From Acidocella sp. (GTDB lineage: Bacteria > Pseudomonadota > Alphaproteobacteria > Acetobacterales > Acetobacteraceae): a stretch of DNA of 6,051 nucleotides. The DNA lies in NCBI GenBank assembly GCA_028687415.1, contig JAQUAC010000039.1, positions 6,241 through 12,291 on the forward strand, read 5' to 3'. Positions 1 through 5,386 of this stretch are shown here, piece after piece; the first letter of the stretch is position 1; each line of letters opens with the position of its first letter. The notes under the pieces are model-generated. The model saw only the letters and a program-made list of their open reading frames with translations. It was not told where the DNA came from and made no database searches. The position numbers and the translations under genes were made by a program.

Positions 1-875
1 GTCTGCGCCCGGTGGACGATTACGGCCGGCGCCTGCGTGCGGCGATGAGCGAGATCGCCCCCGGCGGTCTGGATGACCCGCAGGTCGTACTGCTCTCGCC
101 CGGCATCTACAACTCCGCTTATTTCGAGCATGTGTTTCTGGCGCGTGAGATGGGCGTGCCGTTGGTGGTGGGAGCTGATCTCGTGGTCGAGGATGACCGC
201 GTCTACATGCGCACCATCTCGGGGTTGAAGCCGGTGCACACCATCTACCGTCGCCTGAATGACGATTTCCTGGACCCGAAAGTGTTCCGCCCGGATTCCA
301 TGCTCGGCGTGCCAGGGCTGATAGGCGCCTGGAAGGCGGGGAATGTCGCCATCGCCAACGCCGTGGGCACCGGGGTGGCGGATGATAAGGCGGTGTATGC
401 CTATATGCCGCGCATTATTAAGTATTACTTGTCGGAGGAGCCGCTCATCCACAATGTGGAGACGCATATCTGCCGCGAGGCCGAGGGGCTGAAATATACG
501 CTGGATAATCTCGACAAGCTGGTGACCAAGCCGGTGGGCGAGTCAGGCGGCTATGGCATCACCATCGGGCCCCGTGCCTCGAAGGAGGAATTGGAGCTGG
601 CACGCGATTCCATCCGCGCTAATCCGGAGAACTGGATCAGCCAGCCGATGATCGGCCTGTCCGTGGCGCCGACGCTGGCGGAGGAGGGGATCGGCCCGCG
701 CCATCTCGACCTGCGGCCGTTCATCGTCACCGGCAAGGAGAGCTGGGTGCTGCCCGGCGGCCTCACCCGCGTGGCCATGAAGCGCGGCAGTCTGATCGTC
801 AATTCTAGCCAGGGCGGCGGCTCCAAGGACACCTGGGTGCTTGCCGACAACTGCAATAACGGGAGCGCCGCATGA
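1..875 (+). CDS. Circularly permuted ATP-grasp protein (CP_ATPgrasp type), 5'-truncated by window edge
   Basis: C-terminal part of a circularly permuted ATP-grasp enzyme (DUF404/DUF407 lineage). Such proteins are predicted to use ATP to form a peptide or amide bond; the substrate is unknown. The frame is open to the left edge (codon phase starts at base 3) and reads LRPVDDYGRRL. Full-length relatives have roughly 180-200 more residues before this point, so the GTG at 12 is an internal Val codon, not a start. Counting from that codon, family signatures are SPGIYNSAYFEH (29-40), YRRLNDDFLDP (79-89), NAVGTGVADDKAVYAYMP (116-133), the nucleotide-binding KPVGESGGYG (173-182), HLDLRPF (231-237) and NSSQGGGSKDTWVL (264-277). 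No key motif in the visible part is broken. It overlaps the next gene by four bases (ATGA at 872-875), which implies translational coupling. Family assignment is firm; the biochemical role is inference from the family. Confidence 0.93.
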   Translation, partial: LRPVDDYGRRLRAAMSEIAPGGLDDPQVVLLSPGIYNSAYFEHVFLAREMGVPLVVGADLVVEDDRVYMRTISGLKPVHTIYRRLNDDFLDPKVFRPDSMLGVPGLIGAWKAGNVAIANAVGTGVADDKAVYAYMPRIIKYYLSEEPLIHNVETHICREAEGLKYTLDNLDKLVTKPVGESGGYGITIGPRASKEELELARDSIRANPENWISQPMIGLSVAPTLAEEGIGPRHLDLRPFIVTGKESWVLPGGLTRVAMKRGSLIVNSSQGGGSKDTWVLADNCNNGSAA

Positions 876-1891
876 GCATGATGCGTTTTGACCCCGGCCT
901 GCTGGCGCGCGATGCCGAGGGGCTGTTCTGGATGGCGCGCTATCTGGAGCGCGTGGAGAATTTGGCGCGGCTGATCGATGTGACCCAGAGCTTTGAGAGT
1001 CCCGGCTTCGAGACCGATGCCTGGTTCGGCCTGATCCGCATCAACGCCGATGAGAAGAATTTCGCCGCACGCGGTTTCTCGCCGGATGCCGCGCATGTGA
1101 AGCGCTTCTACCTGCTGGATCGCGGCAACCCGACCTCCATCCCCTCCAGCCTGGAGGATGCACGCACCAACGCCCGTACGTTGCGGCCGCTGATGAGCAC
1201 GGAGATGTGGCGGCAGATCAATGTGTTCCACCGCTTCGCCGGGCGGATCACGCCAGAGGATATGGAGGGCGATGCGCTCTCGCGCCTGTGCACACGGCTG
1301 AAGGAGGGGGTGCAGGCGCATACCGGCATCACCCAGGGCACGCTGTACCGCGACCAGGGGTGGTATTTCTATGAGCTGGGCCGCTTTATCGAGCGCGCCG
1401 ACCAGACGACGCGCATGCTGGACATTAAATATACCGCCCTGCTGCCGCGCGACGGAGAAGAGAAACGCGTGGCCGAGCTGACGCAGTGGAACGCCGTGCT
1501 GCGCGCCGCCGCCGGTTATCATGCCTTCAAGCGCTATGCCCGCGCCGCCTTTTCTGCCGAGGATGTGGTGCACTTCCTGTTGCGCGACCCGTCCTCGCCG
1601 CGTTCCGCGCTGCTTTGTGTGCGCCGCATCGAATCGCATTTGGACGATCTGCGCCGACTCTATGGGCTCTCCGCCGGGGAGGCCATAGAGCGTGCGGAAA
1701 TATTGAGGGCTTTGCTGCTGGAGAAACCGCTCGGCCATATTCTCGCCACCGGGCTGCACGATTATCTGGACATCGTGCAAATTCATCTGCAACAACTCGC
1801 CGCAGCCATTGGCCGAGCCTTCTTCCGGGACTGGCGTCCACAGGCTGACGAGCCGGCGCAATTGCAGGAGCAAACTCAGGTAACCGCATGA
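872..1891 (+). CDS. Alpha-E domain protein (DUF403)
   Basis: Complete 339-residue protein of the Alpha-E family, an all-helical cytoplasmic protein usually encoded beside a circularly permuted ATP-grasp enzyme and thought to act with it. Its activity is unproven. The family-defining helical motif occurs twice: ARYLERVENLARL (22-34) near the N-terminus and ELGRFIERADQTTRMLD (168-184) in the middle, both with the R..ER......R spacing. QWNAVLRAAAGYHAFKR (205-221) is also typical. The length is slightly above the usual ~310-320 because of a short polar C-terminal tail rich in Gln and Glu. The ATG at 872 is preferred because GGGAG (861-865) lies six bases upstream and the start overlaps the preceding stop; ATGs at 878 and 881 are possible alternatives. 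The gene ends in another ATGA overlap with the glycosyltransferase. There is no signal peptide or membrane segment. Confidence 0.93.
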   Translation: MSMMRFDPGLLARDAEGLFWMARYLERVENLARLIDVTQSFESPGFETDAWFGLIRINADEKNFAARGFSPDAAHVKRFYLLDRGNPTSIPSSLEDARTNARTLRPLMSTEMWRQINVFHRFAGRITPEDMEGDALSRLCTRLKEGVQAHTGITQGTLYRDQGWYFYELGRFIERADQTTRMLDIKYTALLPRDGEEKRVAELTQWNAVLRAAAGYHAFKRYARAAFSAEDVVHFLLRDPSSPRSALLCVRRIESHLDDLRRLYGLSAGEAIERAEILRALLLEKPLGHILATGLHDYLDIVQIHLQQLAAAIGRAFFRDWRPQADEPAQLQEQTQVTA

Positions 1892-3447
1892 ATATAGTGA
1901 GGCGGGGCGCGTGGCCGCTCAGCATTTTTCTACTGGCATTGCTGCCCCGGCTCATTGACCTCGGTACCCGCCCGTTCTGGCTGGACGAGGTGTTTACGCT
2001 GAACCGTGCCTCCCTGGCACCGGCGGCGCTGGTGCAGGATTCGTTCCAGAACCACCATATGCCGAGCTTCTTTCTGCTGCTCTCGCCGCTGGTCCAGCTC
2101 GGCCACCCGGAGTTCTGGCTGCGTTTTCCATCCGCCGTCTTCGGTGCGCTTTCGGTCGTGCTTGTGTTCGTGATCGCAAGCCGCATCGGCGGGCGGCTGG
2201 CTGGCGTGCTCGCGGCGCTCATCATAGGGCTTTCGCCCACGGCGCTCGCCTTCAGCCAGGAGGCGCGCTCTTATACCTTGGAGATGACGCTGATCCTCGT
2301 GGGGCTGTACGGGCTCATCCAGCTGGCGCAGGATCTGCCAGGGGCAGCGGGGCCTATGATGCGCGGACAGGCGCGGGCTGGCTGGCTGGCCTTCATCCTG
2401 GGCACGACCGGGGCGGTGGACGTACTGGGCGACGGGTTGCCATGGCTGCTGACGGCGAACATCATTTTCCTGTGCTTGCTGCCCTTTACGCCGGACCGCA
2501 AGCGCTTCGCGGGTAACTTCCTGTGTGCGGATATCATCGTCGCGGTGCTATGCGCGCCGCTCTATGTGCTGATGTCGCATTACCAGAGCAGCTCGCCTCT
2601 GGACGCGATGATGTGGATACCGCCGCTCAATATCTCCCGGCTCTGGTATAATCTTGGCTCCGTCTACCTTATGCGGCTCGCGGATTCAGTTACCTTCCAT
2701 TTCATGAAGGAGGCGACCCCGGGGCTGATCGTCTGGCTGATCGACGCCGTTCTGCTTGCCGCTGTGGCCACCGCCGCCTGGCGCTTGCGCCGTCGCCCGG
2801 TGATTTTGGCGCTACTCGGCATTTCACTGGTTTTTCTGCCGGCGCTGTTCATCATCACCTCGCTTTGGCGGCCAATTTTGCTGCCGCGCTACATTCTTTG
2901 GAGTGCCGCGCCCTTCGCTATTCTCGCGGGTATCGGCGCTGCCGCGCTGCTGGATGCTTGCACCCCGCGCCTACGCGTTGCCGCTGTGGCCGCCGCTACC
3001 GCCTTGCTGCTTTTCAACGTGGCGCCTTATTACCATGCGGAGACCAAGCCGCGCTGGGATATCGCCGCGAGGATGCTGGCGCAGGAGGTGGAGCCGGGGG
3101 ATGTGGTGTATCTCTATGATCTCGGCGCGCTGTCGATCCTGCGGGTTTATCTGCCCCCTGGCACGCAGACCGTGGTGTTGAATGATTCCAAAGGCGACCT
3201 GACCCACGCCCAGGTGGCGATGAGCCAGGGTAAGCGCGTCTGGGCTGTGTACGGCCATGCCGGGCAGAGCGGTGGCACCGGGGAGATGCAAAAATTTTAT
3301 GCGAAGGCCCAGGTGCTGGGCACGCCGAAGATTATGCAGACAGCCGGAAGCCGGATTTTCATTGCATTATTTGACCCGGCCACGGCTCATTTGGCACAAA
3401 ACTGCACGGTGCAACCTCTCGGGCATAGCCCGAGCGGTTGCAGCTGA
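1888..3447 (+). CDS. GT-C membrane glycosyltransferase, GT39/ArnT-like
   Basis: Integral membrane protein of 519 residues resembling GT39/GT83 (PMT/ArnT) transferases, which move a sugar from a polyprenyl-phosphate carrier to an acceptor on the periplasmic side. The first membrane helix (about 9-25) is followed by a loop carrying FWLDE (D33, E34), the acidic pair expected of GT-C active sites. HHMPSFF (56-62), FWLRFPSAVFG (75-85) and FSQEARSY (121-128) are also characteristic. About ten further hydrophobic segments extend to about residue 380. A soluble, probably periplasmic C-terminal domain follows (381-519). The start ATG overlaps the Alpha-E stop by four bases, with a modest AGG at 1878-1880. 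Sugar and acceptor cannot be read from the sequence. Its coupling to an ATP-grasp/Alpha-E pair is unusual. The last twelve codons coincide with a hairpin that probably terminates the convergent reductase gene. Confidence 0.85.
   Translation: MNIVRRGAWPLSIFLLALLPRLIDLGTRPFWLDEVFTLNRASLAPAALVQDSFQNHHMPSFFLLLSPLVQLGHPEFWLRFPSAVFGALSVVLVFVIASRIGGRLAGVLAALIIGLSPTALAFSQEARSYTLEMTLILVGLYGLIQLAQDLPGAAGPMMRGQARAGWLAFILGTTGAVDVLGDGLPWLLTANIIFLCLLPFTPDRKRFAGNFLCADIIVAVLCAPLYVLMSHYQSSSPLDAMMWIPPLNISRLWYNLGSVYLMRLADSVTFHFMKEATPGLIVWLIDAVLLAAVATAAWRLRRRPVILALLGISLVFLPALFIITSLWRPILLPRYILWSAAPFAILAGIGAAALLDACTPRLRVAAVAAATALLLFNVAPYYHAETKPRWDIAARMLAQEVEPGDVVYLYDLGALSILRVYLPPGTQTVVLNDSKGDLTHAQVAMSQGKRVWAVYGHAGQSGGTGEMQKFYAKAQVLGTPKIMQTAGSRIFIALFDPATAHLAQNCTVQPLGHSPSGCS
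3410..3442 (-). terminator. Probable terminator of the downstream reductase, inside the glycosyltransferase 3' end
   Basis: Nearly perfect hairpin: TGCAACC (3410-3416) pairs with GGTTGCA (3436-3442) and CTCGGGC (3418-3424) with GCCCGAG (3428-3434), with one T/C mismatch and a three-base loop. On the - strand it begins 12 bases after the reductase stop codon and is followed, after eight bases, by TTTTGTG. On the + strand no T-run follows, so leftward termination is the better reading. The T-run is short and displaced, so efficiency may be modest. The hairpin encodes glycosyltransferase residues 508-519. Confidence 0.55.
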
Positions 3448-3454
3448 AGCCGGC

Positions 3455-4246
3455 CTACAGGGCGCTTTCGACCAGGTAATGCCCCTGATGGGCATGGTTG
3501 CCTTCGGTGAAGCCGCGTGCCTCGATGAGTTTGCGCACATCCGCCACCATGTCCGGGTTGCCGCAGAGGATGACGCGGTCGGTCTCAATGTCCAAAGGCG
3601 GCATGCCGAGGTCCATTTCCAACTTGCCGGCTTCCAGCAGCGTGGTGATGCGTCCGGTGGTATGAAAGGAATCCCGGGTGACCGTGGGGTAGAAGAAGAG
3701 CTTCTTTAGCACTTCCTCGCCGAAGTAATCGTCATTCTGCAGGTTGGCGACGCTGGCCTCCGTGAAGCTCAGCTCCGGTAGTTTGCGCGCGCAGTGCACC
3801 AGCACGATGTAGTCATAGAACTCGTAGGTATCGATGTCCTTGATAACACTGAGAAGAGGGGCCACGCCGCTGGTGGTGGCAAAGAGGTAGAGCTGCTTGG
3901 CGCCGGGCAACAGGTTGTTGAGGGTGAGCGCGCCGGTGGGCTTACCGCCAACGATGACCTGGGCTCCTTCCTGCATCGCATGGAGCGTTTCGGTCAGCTC
4001 ATCGCTCTCGGCTTTATTGAGGAAGAACTCAAGGTGCTCTTCATGCACCGCACTGCACAGGGAAGCGCGCTTTGTTAAGGGCTGCTCGCCCTGGACCAGG
4101 GGGTGCCCGTCCACGACGATGCCAAGCGGGGTGAACTGCCCGCTCAGGAAGCGGAAGCCCGGATTGCGTGTGGTGGTGAAGCTGAAAAGAGTATCAGTCC
4201 AATGCCGGACAGAGGTGACTGTCTCAGTATAAAAATTGGTGGCCAA
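3455..4246 (-). CDS. Divergent ferredoxin--NADP+ reductase paralogue with altered FAD and NADP motifs
   Basis: Protein of 263 residues, clearly homologous to bacterial FNRs and about 55-60% identical by eye to the neighbouring copy. An FAD-binding beta-barrel half (about 1-105) with GFRFLSGQFT (30-39) and IVGGKPTGAL is followed by a nucleotide-binding half with DTYEFYDYIVLVH, FYPTVTR and CGNPDM (228-233). Three key sites differ. The canonical RAYS flavin motif is replaced by an inserted VQGEQPLTK (51-59) followed by RAS, so the flavin-contacting Tyr is missing. The glycine-rich GTGTGLAPF is ATTSGVAPL (123-131). The C-terminal FVEK is absent, the protein ending YLVESAL. The reading frame is otherwise intact, so this looks like divergence rather than decay. 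It may have changed cofactor use or lost catalysis. Start is TTG at 4246: it has GGAG eight bases upstream, the N-terminus aligns with the paralogue, and the first internal Met is residue 91. Confidence 0.88.
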   Translation of the reverse strand: MATNFYTETVTSVRHWTDTLFSFTTTRNPGFRFLSGQFTPLGIVVDGHPLVQGEQPLTKRASLCSAVHEEHLEFFLNKAESDELTETLHAMQEGAQVIVGGKPTGALTLNNLLPGAKQLYLFATTSGVAPLLSVIKDIDTYEFYDYIVLVHCARKLPELSFTEASVANLQNDDYFGEEVLKKLFFYPTVTRDSFHTTGRITTLLEAGKLEMDLGMPPLDIETDRVILCGNPDMVADVRKLIEARGFTEGNHAHQGHYLVESAL

Positions 4247-4254
4247 AATCCCGT

Positions 4255-4258
4255 CTCC
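4255..4258 (-). promoter_or_regulatory. Ribosome-binding site fixing a TTG start (divergent reductase)
   Basis: GGAG on the - strand, eight bases before TTG at 4246. No in-frame ATG exists for 90 codons downstream, and the encoded MATNFYTETV aligns with the paralogue, so this site decides the start. Confidence 0.7.
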
Positions 4259-4279
4259 GTCGCGAGGTATTGGCGGAGT

Positions 4280-4293
4280 TTAACGGAAGTTAA
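4280..4293. promoter_or_regulatory. Palindrome TTAAC-N4-GTTAA upstream of the divergent reductase
   Basis: Perfect inverted repeat TTAAC GGAA GTTAA, placed 33 bases upstream of the TTG start and downstream of the preceding gene's terminator. It could be an operator. It also reads as TTAA-N6-TTAA, similar to but one base shorter than the alphaproteobacterial CtrA consensus (TTAA-N7-TTAA). No convincing -35/-10 pair was found around it, so the promoter itself is not assigned. Confidence 0.3.
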
Positions 4294-4316
4294 TGGGTAT
4301 GGCCGTGAGCTGGATC

Positions 4317-4353
4317 AAAACAGGGCGGCGCGGCCAGAGGATGGCCGCGCCGC
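4317..4353 (-). terminator. Rho-independent terminator after the canonical reductase
   Basis: Perfect 11-bp stem GCGGCGCGGCC (4325-4335) / GGCCGCGCCGC (4343-4353) with a 7-base loop. It begins six bases past the TAA stop at 4360-4362. On the - strand the stem is followed by CCCTGTTTTG, a short T-run. Position, stem strength and direction support termination of the upstream reductase, separating it transcriptionally from the downstream copy. Confidence 0.75.
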
Positions 4354-4359
4354 ATGCTG

Positions 4360-5133
4360 TTATTTTTCGACGAAGGCTTTCTCGATGACGAAATGGCCGG
4401 GTTCGGAGTGGTTGCCCTCGGCAAAGCCGCGCTCTTCGAGCATCCGGTTCAGGTCCGTCAGCATTTGTGGGCTGCCGCAGAGCATCACGCGGTCGGTCTC
4501 GCGGTTCAGCCGGGGCAGGCCAAGATCGGCCTCCAGCTTGCCGGTTTCAAACAGCGTGGTGATACGCCCAGTGTTGCGGAAGGGTTCGCGCGTGACCGTG
4601 GGGTAATACAGTAGCTTTTCGCGGGCCAGCTCGCCGAAGAACTCATCGGCCAGCAGATTATTCACCACCATCTCGCCATAGCCCAGCTCGGCGATCTCTC
4701 GGCAGCCATGGGCGAGCACGATATGATCATAACGCTCATAGGTGTCCGGGTCTTTGATGATGCTGATAAAGGGGGCGAGGCCGGTGCCAGTGCCGAGCAG
4801 ATATAGTGTCTTGCCGGGCAGCAGATTGTCCTGGATCAGCGTGCCGGTGGCCTTGCCGCCGACGATGAGGGAGTCGCCGGGCTGCAGTTTCTGCAGATGC
4901 TGGGTCAGCGGGCCGTCCGGCACCTTGATGGAGAAGAATTCCATCTGTTCTTCATGGTTGGCACTGCACATGGAATAGGCGCGCAGCAACGGGCGGCCGT
5001 TGATCTGCAGTCCGATCATGGTGAATTGCCCGCTGATGAACCGGAAACCCGGGTTGCGCGTGGCGGTGAAGCTGAACAGCCGGTCAGTCCAGTGCCGGAC
5101 GGTCTTCACCGTCTCGGTATACATCGTAGCCAA
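4360..5133 (-). CDS. fpr: Ferredoxin--NADP+ reductase, bacterial (subclass I) type
   Basis: Flavoprotein of 257 residues that exchanges electrons between NADPH and ferredoxin or flavodoxin in the cytoplasm. It is the usual length for bacterial FNRs. The FAD domain (about 1-100) carries GFRFISGQFT (29-38), the flavin motif RAYS (51-54) and IVGGKATGTL (90-99). The NADP domain carries the glycine-rich GTGTGLAPF (114-122), YYPTVTR and CGSPQM (219-224). It ends in AFVEK, the C-terminus typical of subclass I bacterial FNRs. The frame stays open upstream to an ATG at 5268, but those extra 45 residues are unlike the family. TTG at 5133 is chosen because GGAG lies eight bases upstream exactly as in the neighbouring paralogue and the product then begins MATMYTETV. 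ATG at 5124 is possible but lies too far from the GGAG. It is followed by its own terminator and is divergent from the unknown gene at the right end. Confidence 0.95.
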   Translation of the reverse strand: MATMYTETVKTVRHWTDRLFSFTATRNPGFRFISGQFTMIGLQINGRPLLRAYSMCSANHEEQMEFFSIKVPDGPLTQHLQKLQPGDSLIVGGKATGTLIQDNLLPGKTLYLLGTGTGLAPFISIIKDPDTYERYDHIVLAHGCREIAELGYGEMVVNNLLADEFFGELAREKLLYYPTVTREPFRNTGRITTLFETGKLEADLGLPRLNRETDRVMLCGSPQMLTDLNRMLEERGFAEGNHSEPGHFVIEKAFVEK

Positions 5134-5141
5134 AGTCTTTG

Positions 5142-5145
5142 CTCC
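5142..5145 (-). promoter_or_regulatory. Ribosome-binding site fixing a TTG start (canonical reductase)
   Basis: GGAG on the - strand, eight bases before TTG at 5133 and seventeen before ATG at 5124. The same GGAG-N8-TTG arrangement precedes the paralogue, which favours TTG over the ATG three codons later. Confidence 0.65.
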
Positions 5146-5176
5146 GCTGAGAAAACGTCGGCCGTGCTTAGACAAG

Positions 5177-5341
5177 CTGGAGCCAAATGTTAACCTCGTT
5201 TTTGACAATTCAGCCCGGTGCAATGCAAAAAACCATTTTCGGCGGGTTGAGCGGCACTGCGCGCCCAAGCTGAAATGTCATGGTGGCGAGGTTAAGAAAT
5301 GATGGCAGCAGCGGGCGCTGGGGAAGAAAACTTGGCTCCAG
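5177..5341. repeat. Two nested inverted repeats between divergent genes
   Basis: The outer repeat is CTGGAGCCAA (5177-5186) with TTGGCTCCAG (5332-5341), 10 of 10 bases. The inner repeat is TTAACCTCG (5190-5198) with CGAGGTTAA (5287-5295), 9 of 9. Read toward each gene, both sides show CGAGGTTAA followed by TTGGCTCCAG. The latter ends 43 bases before the reductase TTG and 45 bases before the rightward ATG. The gap between the elements differs: 3 bases on the left, 36 on the right. A partial third copy, CGAGGTAAAC, lies at 5350-5359. The arrangement suggests shared binding sites for a regulator, but this is inference. Confidence 0.5.
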
Positions 5342-5386
5342 AGGGGTTTCGAGGTAAACAATTCTAAAATCATCGCTGGAGACGAA

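Larger units (their letters stand above)
5134..5386. promoter_or_regulatory. Divergent intergenic regulatory region
   Basis: This 253-base stretch lies between the starts of the canonical reductase (leftward) and the unknown gene (rightward) and must contain both promoters. It is more AT-rich than its surroundings. Visible candidates are a consensus -35 TTGACA on the + strand (5202-5207) without a good -10 at 16-18 bases, TAAAAT (5365-5370) 16 bases before the rightward ATG without a clear -35, and the nested inverted repeats listed separately. No promoter can be fixed by eye. No convincing small gene was found; a 16-codon ORF from 5223 lacks a ribosome-binding site. Confidence 0.5.

Noticed and set aside
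12..14. GTG as start of the ATP-grasp gene
   Set aside because: The frame stays open to the window edge with family-like residues before it, and the N-terminal portion of the family is missing, so the gene begins outside the window.
551..1873. 440-codon open frame on the - strand opposite the ATP-grasp and Alpha-E genes
   Set aside because: It lies antisense to two genes with unmistakable family motifs, has no recognisable domain, and is explained by scarcity of stop codons in high-GC sequence.
5177..5193. Sigma-54 or alphaproteobacterial general-stress (EcfG) promoter in the divergent region
   Set aside because: TTGGCTCCAGCTTGT resembles -24/-12 spacing but is off by one base and lacks the GC at -12; the GGAAC/CGTT pair for EcfG is not found at the right distance.
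5189..5194. GTTAAC as the centre of a SoxR-type box upstream of the reductase
   Set aside because: Only the central six bases match; the flanking CCTCAA/TTGAGG dyad expected of a SoxR site is absent.
5134..5268. 45-residue N-terminal extension of the canonical reductase from ATG 5268
   Set aside because: The extension has no family counterpart, spans the inverted-repeat regulatory region, and the TTG at 5133 has a well-placed GGAG.
5223..5273. 16-codon leader peptide (MQKTIFGG...)
   Set aside because: No ribosome-binding site, no run of regulatory codons and no attenuator-like structure coupled to it.
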